From: Marinobacterium iners
GTDB taxonomy: Bacteria; Pseudomonadota; Gammaproteobacteria; Pseudomonadales; Balneatricaceae
Direction of reading: 5' to 3'
DNA length: 64,000 bases
Assembly (NCBI RefSeq): GCF_017310015.1
Contig: NZ_CP022297.1
Span: forward strand, 3,038,001-3,102,000
The translations under genes were made by a program, and so were the position numbers. This document shows positions 55,110-64,000 of the stretch, piece by piece. The notes below the pieces were generated by a model that had not been told where the DNA came from, did no database searches, and saw only the letters and a program-made list of their open reading frames with translations. Position 1 is the first letter of the stretch, and every line of letters starts with the position of its first letter.

Positions 55110-56438
55110 TTAACGCCCAAACAGCGAGGGGCGCTTGCCCGGTCGGTTGGATGCGACCGGTTCCGGCTGAGCCTGTGGCATCTGCCGGGCCGCTTTTTTC
55201 CCCTGTGCACCTTTTTTGCCCGATGATGCTACGCGCGTCCGACCGGTCCGGTTGGCCTTTTTCTCGGCCAGTGCGCCACCTTCAATCAGCTTGCCGTTTT
55301 CCAGTACCGGAACAGGCTGCAGCTGCAGCGGCTTGCCGATCAGGGCTGATATATCCTTGAGAAAACGTCGTTCCTCCGGCGATACCAGTGACACGGCCCA
55401 GCCCTTCAAACCTGCCCGGCCGGTACGGCCGATGCGGTGTACATAGGCCTCAGGCTGATTCGGCAGATCGTAATTGACCACCTGCGGCAGCGCCTCAATA
55501 TCCAGCCCTCGGGCGGCCACATCAGTGGCCACCAGCACTTTTACCTCACCAGCGGTAAACGTGGCCAGCGCGGCCATGCGCTCACGCTGGGTGCGATCAC
55601 CGTGAATCGCCACCGCGCTGATGCCATCCTCCAGCAGTTGTGCACAGAGCTGATCCGCACGCTTTTTGGTACGCGTAAACACCAGCGTCTGCTGCCAGTT
55701 GCCGCCACGAATCAGGAAGCTGAGTACATCCCCCTTATCGGCATTATCCACCGCGTAGGCACTTTGCTTGACCTGTTTGCTGGCCGAGTTGCGTACTGCA
55801 ATCGCAACCCGTTTCGGGTTCTGCAGCAGTTTGTCGGCCAACACCTCCACAGAGTCATTGAGTGTGGCGGAAAACAGCAGTGTCTGCCGCTGCGCCGGCA
55901 TATGGGTCAGCAACTCTCGGATCTCGCCAATGAAGCCCAAGTCCAGCATGCGGTCCGCTTCATCGAACACCAGCATTTCCAACTGTTCCAGCGACAGCTT
56001 TTTCTGCTTCAACATATCCAGCAGCCGCCCCGGCGTTGCCACCAGGATATCGGCTCCGCGTTTCATCTTGCGGATCTGGTTGTCGAAGCGCACACCGCCG
56101 AAGATGGAGATGACCCGCATCCCCAGCAGCTGGCCATATGCCAACGTATGCTCACCCACCTGCTGGGCCAGCTCACGGGTCGGCGTCAGGATCAGCCCCC
56201 GAATCGGGTGGTAATCACCGCTTGCGGGCGTGCGGCCGAGGCGCTCGATCATCGGCAGCGCAAAACCGGCGGTCTTGCCGGTACCGGTCTGCGCCTCGGC
56301 AATCAGGTCATGTCCCGCCAGCACCAGCGGGATCGCCTGTGCCTGAATGGGCGTCGGCGTGTGGTGATCCAGTGCCGTCAAGGTGGCAACCAGTTCAGGG
56401 CAGAGGCCCAGTTCGGCAAAGGCGGACATGGTATTCAC
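55110..56438 (-). CDS. rhlE: DEAD-box RNA helicase, RhlE type
   Basis: 442 residues. Q motif (ALDHHTPTPIQAQAIP), Walker A AQTGTGKTAG, PTRELAQQ, DEAD in LVFDEADRMLD, SAT in FSATLND, and domain 2 with ATDVAARGLDIE and HRIGRTGRAG. A basic tail (GRTRVASSGKKGAQGKKA) binds RNA. It takes part in ribosome assembly and RNA turnover. Confidence 0.93.
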   Translation of the reverse strand: MNTMSAFAELGLCPELVATLTALDHHTPTPIQAQAIPLVLAGHDLIAEAQTGTGKTAGFALPMIERLGRTPASGDYHPIRGLILTPTRELAQQVGEHTLAYGQLLGMRVISIFGGVRFDNQIRKMKRGADILVATPGRLLDMLKQKKLSLEQLEMLVFDEADRMLDLGFIGEIRELLTHMPAQRQTLLFSATLNDSVEVLADKLLQNPKRVAIAVRNSASKQVKQSAYAVDNADKGDVLSFLIRGGNWQQTLVFTRTKKRADQLCAQLLEDGISAVAIHGDRTQRERMAALATFTAGEVKVLVATDVAARGLDIEALPQVVNYDLPNQPEAYVHRIGRTGRAGLKGWAVSLVSPEERRFLKDISALIGKPLQLQPVPVLENGKLIEGGALAEKKANRTGRTRVASSGKKGAQGKKAARQMPQAQPEPVASNRPGKRPSLFGR

Positions 56439-56444
56439 TCCTGC

Positions 56445-58031
56445 TCACTGTTCCTGCGAGCGCAGGTAATCTTCATAACTGCCGTGGAAGTCATTGATGC
56501 CGGTGGGCGTCAGCTCGATGATACGGGTCGCCAGCGACGACACGAATTCACGGTCATGGCTGACGAAAATCAGTGTACCGGGATAGTTTTCCAGTGCCAG
56601 GTTCAACGCTTCAATCGACTCCATATCCAGGTGGTTGGTCGGCTCGTCCATCACCAGAATATTGGGGCGCTGCAGCATCAGCTTGCCGAAAATCATGCGG
56701 CCCTGCTCGCCCCCGGAGATCACCTTGACCGACTTGTCGATATCTTTTTGAGAGAACAGCAGACGACCCAGTGTGCCGCGGATCACCTGTTCGTCATCAC
56801 CTTCCTTACCGCAGTAGGCCATCCAGTCGTAGAGACTTTTCGGTTCGGTGAATTCGTGCGCATGGTCCTGCGCGTAGTAACCGATGTTGCTGTTCTCGGA
56901 CCACTTGACCTTACCGGCGCTGGGCTCAAGATCACCCACCAGGCACTTGAGCAGCGTCGTTTTACCAATGCCGTTAGGGCCGATGATGGCGATGCGCTCA
57001 GCCACCGGCACGGTCAGATTAAGACCGCTGAACAGCTCTTCATCAAATGACTTGGACAGCCCTTCAACTTCAAGTGCGATACGGTGCAGTTTTTTGTCCT
57101 GCTCAAAGCGAATGAAAGGGCTCTGACGGCTGGACGGCTTGATATCCTCAAGCTGGATCTTGTCGATCTGTTTGGCGCGCGAAGTCGCCTGTTTGGATTT
57201 GGACGCGTTGGCAGAGAAGCGACTCACGAACGCCTTCAGATCGGCAATCTGTGCCTTTTTCTTCGCATTATCCGCCTGCATGCGTTCGCGCGCCTGAGTC
57301 GACGCGGTCATGTACTCATCGTAGTTGCCGTGATACAGACGCACCTCGCCGTAGTCCACATCAGCCATATGCGTGCAGACGCTGTTCAGGAAGTGACGGT
57401 CATGCGAGATGATGATCATGGTGCAAGTGCGCTGATTCAGCACCCCTTCCAGCCAGCGGATGGTGTTGATATCCAGGTTGTTGGTCGGTTCGTCCAGCAG
57501 CAGAATGTCCGGGTCCGAGAACAGCGCCTGCGCCAACAGCACACGCAGCTTCCAGCCCGGCGCCACTTCGCTCATCGGGCCGAAATGCTGTTCCACCGGA
57601 ATACCGACACCCAGCAGCAACTCACCGGCACGGGACTCGGCAGTATAGCCATCCAGTTCGGCAAACTCGCCTTCCAGCTCACCGGCACGAATACCATCCT
57701 CTTCGGTCATGTCCGGCTTGGCGTAGATCGCATCACGTTCGGATTTGATCTTCCACAGCTCTTCATGCCCCATGATCACGGTATCGACCACACTGAACGC
57801 CTCATAGGCGAACTGATCCTGTCGCAGCTTGCCGATGCGCTCGTTCGGGTCCTTGGAGACGTTGCCGCTGGTAGGCTCCAGATCGCCCCCCAGAATCTTC
57901 ATGAAGGTGGATTTGCCGCAGCCGTTGGCGCCGATCAGGCCGTAACGGTTGCCGTCACCGAATTTAACGGAAACATTTTCAAACAGTGGCTTGGCGCCAA
58001 ACTGCATGGTGATATTCGCAGTGGTAAGCAA
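56445..58031 (-). CDS. ABC-F family ATPase (YbiT type)
   Basis: 528 residues with two ABC domains in one soluble chain. Walker A motifs are GANGCGKST and GPNGIGKTT, Walker B LLLDEPTNNLD and LVMDEPTNHLD, and the second signature SGGEQGR, while the first is degenerate. The interdomain linker near 240-300 is basic and helical (KKKAQIADLKAFVSRFSAN). ABC-F proteins act on the ribosome E site. It lies six bases upstream of rhlE. Confidence 0.93.
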   Translation of the reverse strand: MLTTANITMQFGAKPLFENVSVKFGDGNRYGLIGANGCGKSTFMKILGGDLEPTSGNVSKDPNERIGKLRQDQFAYEAFSVVDTVIMGHEELWKIKSERDAIYAKPDMTEEDGIRAGELEGEFAELDGYTAESRAGELLLGVGIPVEQHFGPMSEVAPGWKLRVLLAQALFSDPDILLLDEPTNNLDINTIRWLEGVLNQRTCTMIIISHDRHFLNSVCTHMADVDYGEVRLYHGNYDEYMTASTQARERMQADNAKKKAQIADLKAFVSRFSANASKSKQATSRAKQIDKIQLEDIKPSSRQSPFIRFEQDKKLHRIALEVEGLSKSFDEELFSGLNLTVPVAERIAIIGPNGIGKTTLLKCLVGDLEPSAGKVKWSENSNIGYYAQDHAHEFTEPKSLYDWMAYCGKEGDDEQVIRGTLGRLLFSQKDIDKSVKVISGGEQGRMIFGKLMLQRPNILVMDEPTNHLDMESIEALNLALENYPGTLIFVSHDREFVSSLATRIIELTPTGINDFHGSYEDYLRSQEQ

Positions 58032-58221
58032 TGGAATCTACTCGATTGATCTTGAATGGGTATGGCGGGCCGACGGTTGATAACCGGCAGGGGATGCAAC
58101 CAAAGAGGCGAATTATCGCATAAAAGCGGCATCGAGTAGAGGGGCACACAAACACACATTTTTAATCTGTATTTCGTTTACACCTTAAAGAGTATGATGC
58201 CCCCTCGGACGCCCGTATCGG

Positions 58222-58965
58222 GTGTTGCTCTCAAGACCTCAAGTGAATTCAGTCGTGCCGGAACAGTCAGACAGCCGTATCCATCGTTACTGTCAGTGGA
58301 TGGGCCTGAGCCCCAACACCACCAGTCATACCGAAAAGCTGATCTCGGGCCTGGGTGCCGTCATGGGGATCGGGCTGGTGATACTGGTCTCCAGCTGGTG
58401 GCTTGATTCAGAAGCCGCCATTTTGCTCACCGCCTCAATGGGCGCAACCGCCGTTCTCCTGTTCGCTGTGCCCCATGGCGCCCTGTCCCAGCCCTGGGCG
58501 GTACTGGGAGGACATGGCATCTCTGCCCTGATTGGCGTCAGCTGCCAATGGCTCTGGCCCGGCGAATGGTTTACCGCACCCCTTGCGGTTGGGCTGGCGG
58601 TCACCGCCATGCACTATCTGCGCTGCATCCACCCTCCCGGCGGCGCAACCGCCCTGACCGCCGTCATTGGTGGCAGCAGCATTCACCAGCTAGGCTATGC
58701 CTACCTGCTGTGCCCGGTACTTCTCAATGTGGCCAGCATCCTGCTGGTAGCCCTGCTGTTCAACGGCCTGTTTCATTGGCGCCGTTACCCCGCCTGCCTG
58801 GCGCAACACCAGCACCCGCCACTGCCGACACGAGCGGTCAGCATCAATGCAGATGACCTGACATCCGCCATGGAACAGCTGGACTCCTATATCGACGTAA
58901 CGGAAGAGGACCTGCTGGAGCTGTTTGAACTGGCGCAGGAGCATGCGGGGCGGCGTAAAAACTGA
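58222..58965 (+). CDS. HPP-family integral membrane protein
   Basis: Up to 247 residues; the start is uncertain (GTG at 58222 or a later codon). Four to six membrane helices, with the family HPP motif in LRCIHPPGGATALTAV and SMGATAVLLFAVP. The C-terminal 60 residues are soluble and acidic (TSAMEQLDSYIDVTEEDLLEL in pieces). Relatives include nitrite transporters. It ends 14 bases before the group II intron. Confidence 0.85.
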   Translation: MLLSRPQVNSVVPEQSDSRIHRYCQWMGLSPNTTSHTEKLISGLGAVMGIGLVILVSSWWLDSEAAILLTASMGATAVLLFAVPHGALSQPWAVLGGHGISALIGVSCQWLWPGEWFTAPLAVGLAVTAMHYLRCIHPPGGATALTAVIGGSSIHQLGYAYLLCPVLLNVASILLVALLFNGLFHWRRYPACLAQHQHPPLPTRAVSINADDLTSAMEQLDSYIDVTEEDLLELFELAQEHAGRRKN

Positions 58966-58978
58966 CATGCCCCTAATC

Positions 58979-60912
<1,934 letters not shown>

Positions 60913-60941
60913 AAAAAAGCCCGAGATTCTCGGGCTTTTTT
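60913..60941 (-). terminator. Intrinsic terminator of the lig operon
   Basis: AAGCCCGAG and CTCGGGCTT form the stem with a short loop, flanked by A-runs and T-runs (bidirectional in form). It lies 25 bases after the ligB stop. The group II intron begins at the base after its U-tract. Confidence 0.92.
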
Positions 60942-60965
60942 CAATTACTGCAGGCGATCCGATGT

Positions 60966-61805
60966 TTAGTCATTCAACAACAGCTGCAGACCTGCCCCGG
61001 TATTGGAGATCGGTGCCACGTAGTTGCGGTGCACTTCCTTCACGTTACCCAGCAAACAACCGCGCATGGCCAGCCACATGTTCAGCTCGACGCCCTGTGC
61101 ACCGGCAATCTCGACCAGATCATCGTTGCTGTACTTGGTCAGAGCTTCTGGATCGCTTACCAGCTTGTCCATACACTCCAGATCGAAATCGGAGTTGATA
61201 ATGCCGGCACGTTCACCATCCAGCTGGTGTGACAGACCACCGGTACCGAATACCACCACCTTCTGATCACCGGCGAAGGACTCAACCGCACGGCCGATTG
61301 CCTGACCCAGTGCAAAGCAGCGGGAGGGTTTCGGCATCGGGTAACGCTCGCAGTTGATACACACCGGAATCACTTTCAGATGCTTGTAGTTGTGGCCCGG
61401 GTACATGATCGACAGCGGCACGGTCAGACCGTGATCCACCTTGATGTCCTGACAGATGGTCGGATCAAAGTCGTTCTCGATCAGTTCGTTGGCGATATGC
61501 CAGGACAGCTCGGTCTCACCGGTTACCGGCGGGATGGTGGCGATGCCCCAACCTTCATCGGCGTTTTCGTACATGGGCGCACAACCCAGTGCGAAGGTGG
61601 GCTTTTTGTCGAGGAACATTTCCAGACCATGGTCGTTGTAGAACACTATAGCAATGTCCGGCTGCTGTTCGTTCAGCCACTCGCGCACTGGCGGGTAACC
61701 GGCAAAAAAATCCTTCCAGTAAGGAGTGTCTTCCAACCCCTTATCCATGGCGATGCCGATCGCCGGAATGTGGGATGTGGTGATGCCGCCAATAACTTTA
61801 GCCAT
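60966..61805 (-). CDS. ligB: Protocatechuate 4,5-dioxygenase beta chain
   Basis: 279 residues from MAKVIGGITTSHIPAIG; an upstream in-frame start at 61880 lies inside ligA and is unlikely. LigB-fold iron ligands are expected in TTSHIP (His), NDHGLEMF (His) and the C-terminal catalytic His in GTGGLSHQLDGER. It cleaves protocatechuate (or gallate) to 4-carboxy-2-hydroxymuconate semialdehyde. It overlaps ligA by eight bases (ATGGCTAA). Confidence 0.93.
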   Translation of the reverse strand: MAKVIGGITTSHIPAIGIAMDKGLEDTPYWKDFFAGYPPVREWLNEQQPDIAIVFYNDHGLEMFLDKKPTFALGCAPMYENADEGWGIATIPPVTGETELSWHIANELIENDFDPTICQDIKVDHGLTVPLSIMYPGHNYKHLKVIPVCINCERYPMPKPSRCFALGQAIGRAVESFAGDQKVVVFGTGGLSHQLDGERAGIINSDFDLECMDKLVSDPEALTKYSNDDLVEIAGAQGVELNMWLAMRGCLLGNVKEVHRNYVAPISNTGAGLQLLLND

Positions 61806-62160
61806 TGTTTTTCCCCCTTCCCTGACTATCCAGGTATGCCTGAAACTCTTCTTTGGTACGCCCGGTCTGCATGCCACCAATATCCTGCATATTCAGACCC
61901 AGAAGACCGGCGAACTTGGCCAGATAATAAACACTGCCACCCAGACGCAGCAGTTCGTTAAGGTCACGCTTGAGAATCGCTTCTTTCTGGGCTTCGGTCA
62001 GGCCGAACTTGTCACAGTACCCCGCTTCATCAGCCTTGAAAGCCTCACGGGCGTCAGCGTTGTTGAAGGAGTAGCACATTTTGTTCAGCGGATAGCCTTT
62101 GGTGGACATGGGGCCGTCGAAAAAGATCGTACCCGGTATCTCGCGGTGCGTTGAGCTCAT
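61798..62160 (-). CDS. ligA: Protocatechuate 4,5-dioxygenase alpha chain
   Basis: 120 residues: IPGTIFFDGPMSTKGYPLNKM is the conserved start, then YCDKFGLTEAQKEAILKRDL in pieces and GGSVYYLAKFAGLLGLNMQDIGGMQTG in pieces. It covers the active site of LigB. Same eight-base overlap design as carBa/carBb. Confidence 0.93.
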   Translation of the reverse strand: MSSTHREIPGTIFFDGPMSTKGYPLNKMCYSFNNADAREAFKADEAGYCDKFGLTEAQKEAILKRDLNELLRLGGSVYYLAKFAGLLGLNMQDIGGMQTGRTKEEFQAYLDSQGRGKNNG

Positions 62161-62174
62161 GATCAGTTCTCCTG

Positions 62175-63047
62175 TCAGGACCAGTAAAGTCGCATCGGGT
62201 TGTCGACCAGCAGCTTTTGCTGCAGTTCGGCGGTGGTTGCGATCTGCGGGATAACGTCCACCAGTTTGCCGTCATCAGGGGTATGAGACTTCATATTGGG
62301 GTGCGGCCAGTCGGTACCCCACAGGCAACGATCCGGGAATTTTTCGACCAGCGCCTTCATGAACGGCACCACATCGCTGTAATCCGGTGGAGTCTGGGTC
62401 AGGCGTTCGGGGCAGGTGGTCTTCACCCAAACCTTTTCATTGCCGCCCATGAAATCGATGAAACGTTGGAAATCAGGGTGATCGACGCCCTTGGTCACAT
62501 CCGGACGCCCCATATGGTCGACTACGATGGTGGTGTCGAGCTGATTCAGGAAGGGAATCAGATCTTCCAGATCCGGTGCTTCGAAGTAGACCACAATATG
62601 CCAGCCCAGTGGCTTGATCTTCTCGGCAATCGACAGGAATACTTCTTTCGGCGTGGTGTCGACCAGACGCTTGACGAAGTTGAAACGCACGGCACGCACA
62701 CCGGCCTTATCCATCGCTTTAAGCTCTTCCACGGTGATCGCAGGATCTACGACGGCCACACCGCGCGCCAGCTCACCGGCGCTTTCCAGTGCATCGACCA
62801 GCGCAGCGTTGTCGGTACCGTGGCAGGATGCCTGCACGATGACGTTGCGCTCAAAGCCAAGGTAGTCACGCAGCTCGAACAGCTTTTCCTTGGGCGCATC
62901 ACAAGGGGTGTACTTGCGCTTGGGGTGGTAAGGGAACGTGTCCGCCGGCCCAAATACGTGGCAGTGCGCATCAACGGCTCCGGCAGGCGCCTTGAACTCA
63001 GGCTTGCTCGGGTTGGCGTGGAAAGGAAGGTAGTCAGGATCCATCAT
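62175..63047 (-). CDS. ligI: 2-pyrone-4,6-dicarboxylate hydrolase
   Basis: 290 residues of the amidohydrolase superfamily. The metal-type motif DAHCHVFGP is at 26-34, then KRKYTPCDAPKEKLFELRDYL in pieces, VVDHMGRPD and the catalytic Asp in CLWGTDWPHPN. It opens the pyrone to 4-oxalomesaconate. It lies 14 bases upstream of ligA. Confidence 0.92.
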   Translation of the reverse strand: MMDPDYLPFHANPSKPEFKAPAGAVDAHCHVFGPADTFPYHPKRKYTPCDAPKEKLFELRDYLGFERNVIVQASCHGTDNAALVDALESAGELARGVAVVDPAITVEELKAMDKAGVRAVRFNFVKRLVDTTPKEVFLSIAEKIKPLGWHIVVYFEAPDLEDLIPFLNQLDTTIVVDHMGRPDVTKGVDHPDFQRFIDFMGGNEKVWVKTTCPERLTQTPPDYSDVVPFMKALVEKFPDRCLWGTDWPHPNMKSHTPDDGKLVDVIPQIATTAELQQKLLVDNPMRLYWS

Positions 63048-63067
63048 CTCATTACACCTGCTTGGAA

Positions 63068-64000
63068 TCAGTTATTGTGGGTAAAGACTTCACCGTCAAA
63101 AAGCTTGCGGGCCGTTCTCAGAATCGCGGCGGAGGCCACTTGACCTCTGGCATCCATATCCAGGATCACGCTCATCTCGCCGAGCGGGTGTTCAACCGAC
63201 AGCATCTTGCGTGCACCTTCCGGCACTTCGGCAATCGCTGCGGCGGGTGAACCGGGCAGTACCGCCGCAGTCGCTACGCTGACCGCACCCAGTACACCGA
63301 TGGAAGCGTGACAGCGGTGCGGAATGAACGTACGCGTTGACAGGGCACCGCCGTTGGTGGCCCGGCTGACCATGCTCATCTTCGGTACCGATTTTGCGCT
63401 GACATCGCCGAGATTCATCAGCGGACCGGCTTTGAGACGGATGGCTTCCAGCTTTTCACGCAGCACAATGTTGGCTTCCAGCTCTTCACGGGATTCCGTG
63501 CCGCTGATGCCCATGTCTTCGGCGCGCATCACCACCACGGGCATGCCGTTATCGATCAGAGTGACTTCGACACCATCTATCACATCGACCGTATTACCGG
63601 TGGGCAACAAGGCACCGCAACTGGAACCGGCGGTATCTTCAAATGTGATCGGCACAGCCGCAGAACTGCCGGGCACGCCATCAATGCAGGCATCGCCCAC
63701 ATAGCTGACCTGGCCTTCAGGGGTGCTGACACGGGCGCGGGCGATCTGGCCGGTGTTTTCCATAAAGATACGCACTTCGGTCTCGCCGTTCTGCGCCTCC
63801 ACAAGGCCACGCTCGATGGCAAAGGGGCCAACACCGGCAAGGATGTTGCCGCAGTTCTGTGCATCGGTGACGATCGCCTGATCAACGAATACCTGTAGGA
63901 ACAGATAGTCCACATCGGCATCGTCCCGGTCGGACGTTTTGACCACGGCTACCTTGGAGGTCAGCGGATCGCCACCGCCCATACCGTCGATCTGGCGCGG
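63068..64000 (-). CDS. 4-oxalomesaconate tautomerase/isomerase (PrpF family), 5' end outside window
   Basis: The frame is open to the right edge (PRQIDGMGGGDPLTSKVAVV), so the ATG at 63982 is internal. About 310 residues of the diaminopimelate-epimerase-like PrpF fold, with the Cys-containing AQNCGNILAGVGPFAI and SSCGALLPTGN. In the protocatechuate 4,5 pathway GalD or LigU acts on 4-oxalomesaconate; the two share this fold, so I leave the symbol open. It lies 20 bases upstream of ligI. Confidence 0.85.
   Translation of the reverse strand, partial: PRQIDGMGGGDPLTSKVAVVKTSDRDDADVDYLFLQVFVDQAIVTDAQNCGNILAGVGPFAIERGLVEAQNGETEVRIFMENTGQIARARVSTPEGQVSYVGDACIDGVPGSSAAVPITFEDTAGSSCGALLPTGNTVDVIDGVEVTLIDNGMPVVVMRAEDMGISGTESREELEANIVLREKLEAIRLKAGPLMNLGDVSAKSVPKMSMVSRATNGGALSTRTFIPHRCHASIGVLGAVSVATAAVLPGSPAAAIAEVPEGARKMLSVEHPLGEMSVILDMDARGQVASAAILRTARKLFDGEVFTHNN

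Overview
The window looks like a chromosomal accessory region of a gammaproteobacterium. This is inferred from valS, an Mla-type ABC cluster, ybaK, rhlE, a cus-type copper operon and ligAB. Most of the DNA is GC-rich. An Oceanospirillales/Pseudomonas-like host is plausible, but nothing here fixes the genus.

Positions 1-25930 are a mosaic of catabolic and efflux genes stitched together by mobile elements. A partial IS66 element (1-1592) has cut into an ISPpu12-like element, leaving only its merR end (1593-2185). Five bases beyond that end lies the stop codon of a strikingly AT-rich, minus-strand carbazole operon (7935 to 2190): outer-membrane channel, carAa, carBa, carBb, carC, carAc, an SCP2-like gene and carAd. 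It encodes conversion of carbazole to anthranilate and 2-hydroxypenta-2,4-dienoate. The car promoter lies directly against an IS66 remnant that sits inside an IS30 remnant. Then come an IS1380-family transposase, a decapitated copper ATPase, a decayed IS256, an intact catechol 2,3-dioxygenase, a thioesterase, an MFS gene with an internal deletion, an SDR gene with an amber stop, an IS1182-family element and a TetR/RND efflux locus. A complete ISPpu12-like element (22559-25930, 3372 bp, near-perfect 24-bp inverted repeats) closes the region. It carries tnpA, lspA, a CDF transporter and merR.

Positions 25931-41657 are a copper/heavy-metal island. They hold small membrane, YHS and His/Met-rich proteins, a cusS-cusR two-component pair, copD, a SHOCT protein, copC, and cusA/cusB/cusC. 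CusB carries two tandem CusF-like domains. Four copies of one palindrome (ATTACA-N4-TGTAAT type) lie upstream of four transcription units and probably define one regulon. One of these units encodes an apparently undescribed secreted protein with three HYMMxSGxGPQ repeats at an exact 43-residue period. An IS66-family element with a perfect 8-bp target duplication has inserted in the middle of the island.

Positions 41863-58965 are ordinary chromosomal genes: a 558-aa protein of unknown function, a lysozyme-like lipoprotein, an MsrB-MsrA fusion, an mlaE/F/D/pqiC-type lipid transporter, valS, a truncated haemoglobin, gamma-glutamylcyclotransferase, a nitroreductase-like gene frameshifted by a 17-bp tandem duplication, a ZIP transporter, ybaK, rhlE, an ABC-F ATPase and an HPP protein.

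Positions 58979-64000 hold a group II intron. It is inserted exactly at the end of the terminator of a minus-strand protocatechuate 4,5-cleavage operon (tautomerase, ligI, ligA, ligB) that runs off the right edge. With car and the catechol 2,3-dioxygenase, the window encodes parts of a route from carbazole and other aromatics to central metabolism. Anthranilate dioxygenase and the lower meta pathway are not present here.
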